This document shows, piece after piece, positions 56,381 through 64,000 of a stretch of DNA of 64,000 nucleotides. Made by a program: the position numbers and the translations under genes. The notes under the pieces are model-generated. The model was given only the letters and a program-made list of their open reading frames with translations, was not told the origin of the DNA and ran no database searches. The first letter of the stretch is position 1, and every line of letters starts with the position of its first letter. Where the stretch lies: contig JAFZKP010000035.1 of the NCBI GenBank assembly GCA_017553625.1, positions 1 to 64,000 of the forward strand, in the 5' to 3' direction. This DNA is from Bacteroidales bacterium. Its GTDB lineage: Bacteria > Bacteroidota > Bacteroidia > Bacteroidales > F082.

Positions 56381-59300
56381 ATGAAAAAGATATTTGTAGC
56401 CATCATAGCATTAGCTATATCATTGAGTATCAATGCACAAAGTTACGACAAACTCTGGAAAGAATACAACGAAAACATGGAAAACTACCTACCGGAATCG
56501 GCAGGGAAAGTACTCGACAAGATTGAGAAAAAGGCGCTGTATGATAAAAACGAAGTGCAAATTCTGAAAATGATGGCGGAAAGAAGTAAAATTTTCGCTT
56601 TTACAGCTGAAAATCCAAATGACACCATCATAGGTTATTGCAAAGCATATCTGCCAAAGCTTTCAAAAGCTTCGCAAGTATTTATAACTGTTTCAATTGC
56701 TAAATATACTCTCGACTTTAAACCGGTTTTAGAATTTATCCACGACGACTTCATTAAAAACATCTCGATGAAAGATTACGCGATTCTTTTTGAAAACGAA
56801 GAAAGCGATTACGACTTTGAACTCGAGCCAACACTTTATGATTTTGTGCTGCACAGCCTTATAAATAACTATTGCCCTTACGAAGACAAAGTGAAATTGT
56901 ACCAATATCTTCTTGATTTCGACCTCGAAAACGGGTATATCAAAGCTTATTACAACAACAGAATCAACCGTTTGGGCTATACTATTCTTAACAAAGAAGG
57001 TTTTATTGAATTTGAACAGCTTGCAAAGGAATGTCCTGTCGATGAATTGATTGCAAAGATAAGAGTTCATCAGATAATATATCTTTCAACAGCTGATTGG
57101 GGTCAAGAACCAGATTATGTTCTGGCAAAACAATACTGTGAGGAAGTGATGAAGCTTGTCAATGCTGATCATCAATATTATAGTTATGCGGTAGAAACAT
57201 TACAACACATCAATCAGAAAACGATAAGAATCATGATGCAAAACGCTTATGTGCCAAACACTTACATTCCTGTTGCCTTGACTTATCGAAACACGACAAA
57301 TCCTTCATATAAAATATTTAAGGTGTCGGCGAAAGAATTTGAATGGCTTTTAAATCTTTATGATAAAAATTTCCTTAAAGTATTGTTTGCCAATGAGATA
57401 CTTGTGGAAAACACAATTTCTTTGCCAGAGGAAACCGACTATTACGAACATTCGACGCTCATTGCACTTCCTCCATTGGAAAAAGGATTCTATTACACTG
57501 TTTTTTCAACCACCGACAAATTCGACAACCTCGACGACTTGGTTTTCATGGGATTTCAGGTGACCAATTTGAGCTATTTCTACTCGGAAAGCGAGAATGT
57601 TGTTACCATGCACATAGTTGACCGCGAAACCGGACTGCCAAAAAAAGGAGTTACCGCATCTTTTGCAAGACAAGTATATGATTTTCAAGCACATAAAAAC
57701 ATATTAGAGAATGTTGGTTCGGCTGTCAGTGACAAAAATGGGCTTATCGTCTCCCAACTCGATTTGGACTACAATACTTACGTTGAATTATACCATGATG
57801 GCGACACAATGCTTTCAATCAAAGCAGACAGAGTTTACAGCGAAAAAAGTGATGAAGAACCTGTCATAAAAACGAATTTTTACACCGATAGAGCGATTTA
57901 TCGCCCAGGGCAGACGGTGCAGTTCAAAGGCATTGTCTATCAGCAAACAGGCAACAAACAAGAACTGCTTACAGATTTTGAGACAACGGTTTGTATGTAT
58001 AGCAATTACCATCTTTTTGACAGTTTAAATATTATTTCTGATGAGTTTGGCTCAATCTCAGGAAGTTTCAACATTCCGAACGATGTATTGAACGGAAGAT
58101 TCTGTATCACAAACGATTATGGCTCACTTAATTTTGTGGTTGAGGAATACAAACGCCCGACATTTGAAGTCACATTCAACACTCCTGAACAAGAATATAA
58201 AATCGGCGACAGTGTGACAGTTACAGGCAAAGTCATGGCACTTTCGGGCTTCGGTCTCGACAACGTGAAATATTCTTACACCGTTTACCGAAAATATCAG
58301 TTTCCTTGGGGTTTACGCGACATCATGGAGCCAATATCAGACATAATGATTGCATCGGGAGAAGGAAAAACCGACAACGAAGGATGCTTTGCTATTGATT
58401 TTCAGCTGCTTCCAAATGAAAAAATCAAAAAATACGAGCGACCATTTTACACTTATTTAATAGAGGTAAAAGCCACAAACGCGCAAGGCGAGTCGCAAAC
58501 CGAAACATTTACGGTGACGGCGGCTTACAACAAATACAACATCAACCTGACAAATAACGAAGCATCAATCGACATTTCCGATTTGAAAAACATCGAAGTA
58601 ACTGTGACGAATATTGGCGGCAAGCCAGCAAGTACAAATATCGAATATAAGATATTCAAATTCAACGATTTAGAAAGATTTAAAAAACATCTTGAAGACT
58701 TCGACCGCCAGATTTTGAGCGATGAGCAGCTTACCGAATACTTCCCGAATTTCGATTACTATGCAGACAAGCATATTAGCAAAGAGCTTCTATATCAAGG
58801 TGTTATATGTGTTGATGGAAATGCAAAACTTCTGCCCGAAGATTTGAAATTAGACCCTTCACAATACCTCATCGAGTTGCAGTCGGTTGACGACACGCTT
58901 TCAATCATTTCAAAGGAATATTTGGTTTACGACCTGAAATCAAATAAATTACCCTGTAAATCAATGTGTTGGACACTCATCGACAAGACAACGGCACATA
59001 AGGGAGAGACAGTCAATTTTTATGTCGGCTCGTCTTTGGAAAACGCCTCTGCGATAATATTGTTATCGTCTGGCGACAAAATCCTGAAGATGAAGCGGGT
59101 CAAGCTGAATAACAACGTTTATAAGTTTTCATATAAAATCAATGATCTTGATCTGGGATATGTTTATTTCACTGTAAGGATTGTAAAACACAATTGTGAG
59201 ATGAGTTGTTCAAAAAGGGTTGAGATACCATTTGACAACAGAAAACTGAATATTACTTTAAACACGGAGCGTAATAAAATGTTGCCAGGTGAGACAGAGA

Positions 59301-61891
59301 CCTGGAGCGTGACGTTAAAAGATTACAAAAACAAGCCTGTCATTGCCTCTCTGATGGCTGGGATGTACGACGCTTCGCTCGACAAATTCATCGCTAATCG
59401 ATGGTATGCGACTAACAGCTGGAATTTCAACAACATTCCTGTCAACTATCATAGAAGCGGCATACATTATGCCGACTATACTTTTATGACAAAAAGCGAT
59501 AGCAGCAAAGAATCATATCTCAGTTCATATTTCTATTGGGATTATTTCAATAATAAAACATATTCTGACAACTCTATTCTACCATATTTGGAAAGGCGAG
59601 CAGGAGCATCTCTCGATGCCGCATTATGTGTCGTCGACAATGAGGAAGTTGAATATACCAAACAGTCTCTCTTTAGAAAAGATGAAAGCAATCATGCATC
59701 AGAAGAAAAAACAGATGTTCCTGCTGCGAAAATACGCAAAGACTTTAACGAGACAGCATTCTTCTATCCAAACCTGCGGACCGACAAAAACGGCAATGCG
59801 ACCTTCACTTTCACCATGCCTGACGCGCTAACTCGCTGGAAATTAAGAATGTTAGCTTATGACAAGGATTTGAAAGTCGGGAGTTTTGAAAAGGAGTTTG
59901 TCACACAGAAGCCTCTGATGATTATGGCGGATATGCCAAGGTTTGTTTACGATGAAGACACACTTTGGATTGCAGCCAACCTAATCAATTTGTCGGACGA
60001 AGCACTCGCACCATCAGCGAAACTCGAGGTTTTCGACGATGCAGACCATTTTGTCGATTTGATTATTTCCGAACCAAATATTATTATGGAGCCGATTCCG
60101 GCAGGTCAGAGTCGTAGCGTGAGATGGAAAGTGGCGATGAAGAAAGACTTGAATGTCTTGAAGTTCAGATTCTCAGCAATAACTGATGGTTTCAGCGATG
60201 CAGAGCAGCACGAGATGCCAGTTTTGAGCACCGACATTTTCATGACGCAGACCTACGCACTCACCGCAAAAGCTCACTCCGTGAAAGAATACAACTTCGA
60301 CATAAACCGAAACGGTGAACGCAACCATAAAATAACGCTTCATTTCAATGAAAACCCTTTGTGGACTGCCATTCATGCCATGCCATATATCGCGGAAGGC
60401 GATGAGAAATATGCCCTGACAGCGTTTTACAGATTTTTTGTCAACAAAATGTCACTGCAAATCATGGAAAGCCATCCTGAAATTGCGGAAAAGATAGAAA
60501 ACACTTATAAAAACGACACTTTGTCGGAACTTCAGAAACACGAAGATTTGAAAGCCATACTGCTGCAGGAAACGCCCTGGGTTTTGGAGGCTGCAAATGA
60601 AGCCAAACAACGTGCCAGCATCGTAAAACTCTTTGATTCTGAATCAGTTCTGAAAAACATCGAGTCGGCTCGCGATGTTTTGGCGGAGAAACAGACCATA
60701 AACGGCGGCTGGTCGTGGATGGATGGCATGCCTGAAAGCGAATATATCACACAATACATTTTAAGCGGTCTCGCAAACCTCGGCCTCGACGACCAAATGA
60801 CCGAAAACGCATTTCATTTTATTGAAAATCAAATAGTTGAAAGATACCTAAAGCTTGACACACAAAAGAAGAAAAACGATGCCATTTGCGACTTTATGAC
60901 GATGAAAGGCCTCTACACAATGAGCTTCTTCAACTATGAAACAAACGATAAATTCAACGAAGCCAAAGCGTTTTTCATTAAAAAATTATTCAACGATTGG
61001 AAGTTGTATGGAGTTGAAGAACAATCATATATCGCATTGATACTCAATAGAAACAATCATAATAATGTGGCAGATTTGATTGTCAAGTCGTTGCGCGAGC
61101 GTGCAATCAAGAACGAACTCGGAATGTATTGGCGCAACTGCGATTTGATGGCGGAGGTGCGAATTTTGGAGGCGTTCAACGAAATCGACCCGAAGACTGA
61201 GGAAATCGACGCAATGAGACTGTGGATTCTGACACAGAAACGCACCAATATGTGGGAAAACGAACGTGCCAGCGCCGAAGCAATATCAGCATTGGTGAAT
61301 ACCGGCAGCGACTGGACTGAAAACGGCGATGTCACGTTGACAATCAACGGCGAAATCGTCAAATCTAACGATACAACGCTTTACGAACCCAATGTAAAGA
61401 CGCGATTCATCACGTCTCTGCCAGTAAAAATTGACAATAACAGCGACCATGTCGCTTGGGGCGGACTCTATCGCCAGTATTTCGTACCAATTGACAAGTT
61501 GCAGAAACATAACGACGCAATGAAGATTACGCGTGAACTCATTATGTCTGAAAATGTCAAGGTTGGCGACAAAGTCACAGTGAAAATCACGTTTGAAAAC
61601 AACCAAGACATGGATTTCGTGTACCTCAAAGACCTTCGCGGCGCTTGCTTCGAGCCTACAGAGCAACTTTCAAGATACCACTGGAACAACGGACTTTGGT
61701 ATTACCAAAGCACCAGCGACGTGTCGATGGAGTTCTTCTTCGAGCGGCTTCCAAAAGGAAAACACACTGTTTCGTATGATGTTTACGTCACGAAAGAGGG
61801 CAGTTTCAGCGCAGGATATTCATTCATCCAATGCCAGTACGCACCTGAGTTTGGCGCATATTCCAACGGAGCGAGAATCTACATCGAATAA
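56381..61891 (+). CDS. Bacterial alpha-2-macroglobulin-like protein lacking the thioester motif
   Basis: The 1836-residue protein starts with a signal peptide (KKIFVAIIALAISLSINAQ). An MG2-type module follows (FYTDRAIYRPGQTVQFKGI near 495), then the A2M core (TFTFTMPDALTRWKLRMLAY, MADMPRFVYDEDTLWIAANL) and a helical toroid domain (NGGWSWMDGMPESEYITQY). At the place of the thioester CxEQ the chain reads PYIAEGDEKYAL, so covalent protease trapping is not possible. It belongs to the Bacteroidota non-thioester group thought to guard the envelope. A 21-nt repeat at 61398-61418 lies within the frame. It overlaps the convergent TolC-like gene by 13 bp. Confidence 0.93.
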   Translation: MKKIFVAIIALAISLSINAQSYDKLWKEYNENMENYLPESAGKVLDKIEKKALYDKNEVQILKMMAERSKIFAFTAENPNDTIIGYCKAYLPKLSKASQVFITVSIAKYTLDFKPVLEFIHDDFIKNISMKDYAILFENEESDYDFELEPTLYDFVLHSLINNYCPYEDKVKLYQYLLDFDLENGYIKAYYNNRINRLGYTILNKEGFIEFEQLAKECPVDELIAKIRVHQIIYLSTADWGQEPDYVLAKQYCEEVMKLVNADHQYYSYAVETLQHINQKTIRIMMQNAYVPNTYIPVALTYRNTTNPSYKIFKVSAKEFEWLLNLYDKNFLKVLFANEILVENTISLPEETDYYEHSTLIALPPLEKGFYYTVFSTTDKFDNLDDLVFMGFQVTNLSYFYSESENVVTMHIVDRETGLPKKGVTASFARQVYDFQAHKNILENVGSAVSDKNGLIVSQLDLDYNTYVELYHDGDTMLSIKADRVYSEKSDEEPVIKTNFYTDRAIYRPGQTVQFKGIVYQQTGNKQELLTDFETTVCMYSNYHLFDSLNIISDEFGSISGSFNIPNDVLNGRFCITNDYGSLNFVVEEYKRPTFEVTFNTPEQEYKIGDSVTVTGKVMALSGFGLDNVKYSYTVYRKYQFPWGLRDIMEPISDIMIASGEGKTDNEGCFAIDFQLLPNEKIKKYERPFYTYLIEVKATNAQGESQTETFTVTAAYNKYNINLTNNEASIDISDLKNIEVTVTNIGGKPASTNIEYKIFKFNDLERFKKHLEDFDRQILSDEQLTEYFPNFDYYADKHISKELLYQGVICVDGNAKLLPEDLKLDPSQYLIELQSVDDTLSIISKEYLVYDLKSNKLPCKSMCWTLIDKTTAHKGETVNFYVGSSLENASAIILLSSGDKILKMKRVKLNNNVYKFSYKINDLDLGYVYFTVRIVKHNCEMSCSKRVEIPFDNRKLNITLNTERNKMLPGETETWSVTLKDYKNKPVIASLMAGMYDASLDKFIANRWYATNSWNFNNIPVNYHRSGIHYADYTFMTKSDSSKESYLSSYFYWDYFNNKTYSDNSILPYLERRAGASLDAALCVVDNEEVEYTKQSLFRKDESNHASEEKTDVPAAKIRKDFNETAFFYPNLRTDKNGNATFTFTMPDALTRWKLRMLAYDKDLKVGSFEKEFVTQKPLMIMADMPRFVYDEDTLWIAANLINLSDEALAPSAKLEVFDDADHFVDLIISEPNIIMEPIPAGQSRSVRWKVAMKKDLNVLKFRFSAITDGFSDAEQHEMPVLSTDIFMTQTYALTAKAHSVKEYNFDINRNGERNHKITLHFNENPLWTAIHAMPYIAEGDEKYALTAFYRFFVNKMSLQIMESHPEIAEKIENTYKNDTLSELQKHEDLKAILLQETPWVLEAANEAKQRASIVKLFDSESVLKNIESARDVLAEKQTINGGWSWMDGMPESEYITQYILSGLANLGLDDQMTENAFHFIENQIVERYLKLDTQKKKNDAICDFMTMKGLYTMSFFNYETNDKFNEAKAFFIKKLFNDWKLYGVEEQSYIALILNRNNHNNVADLIVKSLRERAIKNELGMYWRNCDLMAEVRILEAFNEIDPKTEEIDAMRLWILTQKRTNMWENERASAEAISALVNTGSDWTENGDVTLTINGEIVKSNDTTLYEPNVKTRFITSLPVKIDNNSDHVAWGGLYRQYFVPIDKLQKHNDAMKITRELIMSENVKVGDKVTVKITFENNQDMDFVYLKDLRGACFEPTEQLSRYHWNNGLWYYQSTSDVSMEFFFERLPKGKHTVSYDVYVTKEGSFSAGYSFIQCQYAPEFGAYSNGARIYIE
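61398..61419. repeat. Copy of an intergenic palindrome inside the alpha-2-macroglobulin gene
   Basis: The 21 bases AGACGCGATTCATCACGTCTC at 61398-61418 differ by one base from 35537-35557 in the polysaccharide locus. They encode part of VKTRFITSLP and keep the frame. Confidence 0.7.
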
Positions 61892-63054
61892 CGATGCAGT
61901 TCAAGTAGTGCTTTTTGCAATTCATATTGAATATCAATGACTTTCAACGAAATCTGATGTTGATATTCTGTCTCTATGAGAAAATCAAAAAGCGTCATCT
62001 CGCCCTTGTCAAGCAGTTTTTGCAACAATTCAACGCCATCCGCCTCGCTCATCATAGAGCTCATGGTCGCATAGTTTTCCTGCAGTCTTTTTGCACGAAG
62101 ATAAGTGTTGTAAAGCTCGTTTTTAAGCATAACGCGCTGATTTTCAAGCATCGTCTCACTACTTTTGGCACGCAGTTTTGCACTTTTAACTAAATTTGAA
62201 TTGCTCCAAAGAGGTAGCGACAACCCGATTTGAGGTCCTTGATAACCGCCATCGGTCTCATCTTCAATAAGATAGCCTATTTTCAAACTCGGAATCCATT
62301 CAGATTTCTGTAGCTTCACAAGTCGTTGATTTAAAGCGTTTTCCTTTTCAAGATGCACAAAAACAGGATTGTTTGCCTCAACATTTTTATACCATTCCTC
62401 AAAATCGGCTGGCAAAGGCAGATTTGCATACGTATCTTGTTCAAAATCAATGTCTATACCACCATTTAAAACTTTCAGACGACCAATTAGGGCATCTTTT
62501 TCCAAAATCAGCAAATCGTGTTCATTTTTATGATCGATATATGCAAGTTGTGCCTTTTTGTAATCGATAATCGTGGCTTCTCCAGTATCTAATTTGTTTT
62601 TATAACTCTCGCGTGTCATCTCGGCGCATCTCAGGCAATGCTTGTTTTCCTCAATCTTTATCTTATTGTAAACCAAATCATTACAAAGCAACTGGACTTC
62701 AAACAAAAACTCATTTCGTTGAACTTCAAACTCAGCGTCAGATACATCATCACTGATTTTGTTGACCTTGTTTTTATTCGAATAAACAGTTGGAAAAACT
62801 ATTTCCTGACTGATTTCCAATGCGATACGACGCTGGTCATTGCCGTTTATGCCCCAATGATAGCCAGCTGCAAGCTCAGGATCCGCCATCAAAGGACCGG
62901 TGTAGTTTTCCGCTTTATCAGCTTCCACTTGCATCTTCAACGATGACAAAAATGGACTGTTTGCCTCGACCTGGTCAAGGATTGTCTGATAAGCGTTTTG
63001 GGCATTTACTATTGAAATATAAAATACCAATATTATAAAAAGAATCTTTCTCAT
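61879..63054 (-). CDS. TolC-family outer membrane efflux protein
   Basis: With the ATG at 63054 the protein has a signal peptide (RKILFIILVFYISIVNAQ); an upstream ATG at 63099 would overlap the pump gene and hide it. The mature chain is mostly helical, with MADPELAAGYHW, ISQEIVFPT and IGLSLPLWSNSNLVKSAKL, the pattern of CusC/CzcC-type outer membrane factors. It would form the outer channel for the CusA-type pump encoded directly upstream (1 base between genes). The 3' end overlaps the alpha-2-macroglobulin gene by 13 bp. Confidence 0.9.
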   Translation of the reverse strand: MRKILFIILVFYISIVNAQNAYQTILDQVEANSPFLSSLKMQVEADKAENYTGPLMADPELAAGYHWGINGNDQRRIALEISQEIVFPTVYSNKNKVNKISDDVSDAEFEVQRNEFLFEVQLLCNDLVYNKIKIEENKHCLRCAEMTRESYKNKLDTGEATIIDYKKAQLAYIDHKNEHDLLILEKDALIGRLKVLNGGIDIDFEQDTYANLPLPADFEEWYKNVEANNPVFVHLEKENALNQRLVKLQKSEWIPSLKIGYLIEDETDGGYQGPQIGLSLPLWSNSNLVKSAKLRAKSSETMLENQRVMLKNELYNTYLRAKRLQENYATMSSMMSEADGVELLQKLLDKGEMTLFDFLIETEYQHQISLKVIDIQYELQKALLELHRYSM

Positions 63055-63055
63055 A

Positions 63056-64000
63056 TTACTTGTTTTTATGTATAAGTTCATAAACGACCGGAATGACAAA
63101 AATATTAAGCAAAGTGGATGTTAACAAACCGCCAAGCACCACGACCGCCATCGGGCTTTGAATCTCGTTTCCCGACTGGTTTCCGTTGATTACCAAAGGA
63201 ATAAGCGCCAATGCAGATGTCAGAGCAGTCATTAAAATAGGTGTAAGACGGTCACGCGAGCCTTCGATTATAGCCTGACGCAATGACTTGCTTCCGCTTT
63301 CAATTGCCTGATAACGGGAAATAAGCAAAATGCCGTTTCGGGTAGCGATGCCGAAAAGCGTAATAAAACCTATGATTGCCGGAATGCTGATAACTTTTGA
63401 AGAGATGTAAATCGCGAGTATTCCTCCTATGATTGACAAAGGCAGATTCAACAGCGTTATTGCCGAAAGCGTTGTGTTTTTAAACTCGCCGTAAAGCAGG
63501 ATAAAGATGACCACCAACGCTATCAACGTCATGATTAACAACACCTTGGAAGCGTCTTTCGCACTCTGGAACTGTCCGCCGTATTCTATGGTGTATCCCT
63601 CAGGCAAAACGATTTCGTCAGCGACTTTTTCCTTTATTTCATTAACCACGCTCACCACATCACGACCGGAAACATTAGCGGAGACAACGATTTTACGCTG
63701 CACGTTCTCTCTTGAAATGGAGTTCGGACCGCCCACTGAAACGATTTCAGCGACGTTTTCAAGAGGCACCATCGCTCCTGTTTCAGTGTTTATCATAGCT
63801 GATTTCAACAATTCAATATTATTGACATATTCGTCACTATAACGCAATACTAAATCAAAGCTGCGCTGACCTTCGTAAATCTCCGAAAGCTTCTCGCCAG
63901 AGAATGCCGCCTCCACAAAATGATTGAACTCCTCCATCGAAACCCCATAACGCGCCAAGATGTCACGGTTCGGACGAATCTGAATCTCCGGAGTCTCAAC
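63056..64000 (-). CDS. CusA/CzcA-type heavy-metal RND efflux pump, C-terminal part (cut by window edge)
   Basis: The open frame runs beyond the right edge, starting here with VETPEIQIRPNRDILARYGV, so only the last 314 residues are seen. These cover part of the periplasmic docking region and the second membrane half: VLLIMTLIALVVIFILLYGEF, LPLSIIGGILAIYIS and LFGIATRNGILLISRY, the HME-RND signature. The end LLNIFVIPVVYELI is typical. The family exports metal cations such as copper, cobalt, zinc or cadmium by proton exchange. The gene stops one base before the TolC-like start. The membrane fusion partner is probably outside the window. Metal specificity is unknown. Confidence 0.92.
   Translation of the reverse strand, partial: VETPEIQIRPNRDILARYGVSMEEFNHFVEAAFSGEKLSEIYEGQRSFDLVLRYSDEYVNNIELLKSAMINTETGAMVPLENVAEIVSVGGPNSISRENVQRKIVVSANVSGRDVVSVVNEIKEKVADEIVLPEGYTIEYGGQFQSAKDASKVLLIMTLIALVVIFILLYGEFKNTTLSAITLLNLPLSIIGGILAIYISSKVISIPAIIGFITLFGIATRNGILLISRYQAIESGSKSLRQAIIEGSRDRLTPILMTALTSALALIPLVINGNQSGNEIQSPMAVVVLGGLLTSTLLNIFVIPVVYELIHKNK

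Overview
The window looks like chromosomal DNA from a member of the Bacteroidota, most probably order Bacteroidales; I cannot name the genus. The reasons are repeated promoter-like boxes of the TAnnTTTG type (often with TTG or TTTG about 19-21 nt upstream), near absence of Shine-Dalgarno sequences, an UpxY-type NusG-like antiterminator, a Bacteroides-type fucose salvage pair, a non-canonical EF-G2, a thioester-less alpha-2-macroglobulin and a Wzi/RemB-like barrel. Both window ends cut genes (rmlA at the left, a CusA-type pump at the right).

Layout. 1-2.6 kb (minus): UpxY-like antiterminator, ugd, rubrerythrin, rmlA, the head of a nucleotide-sugar/surface polysaccharide operon. 2.8-7.1 kb (minus): omega-amidase, trkA, LTA-synthase-like sulfatase and tRNA-Gln. 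7.2-8.6 kb (plus): a beta-barrel protein and an exosortase. 8.7-10.5 kb (minus): ClC channel with CBS domains. 10.6-13.3 kb (plus): xth, membrane-anchored VanX-type dipeptidase, mnmA. 13.2-31 kb (minus): a two-TM channel with RCK and RyR domains, then four paralogous TIR-TM-WD40 proteins, three of which are directly preceded by a P-loop ATPase gene. 31.2-34.8 kb (minus): EF-G2, PfkB/adenosine kinase, tRNA-Asn. 34.9-52.2 kb (minus): a surface polysaccharide locus with two initiating phosphoglycosyltransferases, four glycosyltransferases, flippase, O-antigen ligase/polymerase, split fucokinase/fucose-1-P guanylyltransferase, opine-dehydrogenase-like protein, TupA-like ATP-grasp enzyme and Wzi-like barrel. 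52.3-64 kb: FMN-binding protein, Omp85-like barrel, rsmI, a conserved acidic protein, tdk, a large alpha-2-macroglobulin, and a TolC/CusA-type efflux pair.

The most unusual part is 13.2-31 kb. The four TIR proteins are nearly identical at both ends (TIR domain and a C-terminal tail) but have strongly diverged propellers of about 13-14 WD-like repeats. The TIR domains keep the glutamate used by TIR NADases. Charge around the single membrane helix predicts a cytosolic TIR and a periplasmic propeller, like a bacterial version of a Toll-like receptor. The adjoining ATPases and an RyR-domain channel 12 bp downstream suggest an NAD-linked immune or stress signalling island; this function is inference.

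The window also carries several families of short palindromic repeats. They occur between genes (around trkA, adenosine kinase, the small phosphoglycosyltransferase and exosortase/ClC) and apparently in frame inside two genes. No gene-free stretch exceeds 300 bp.
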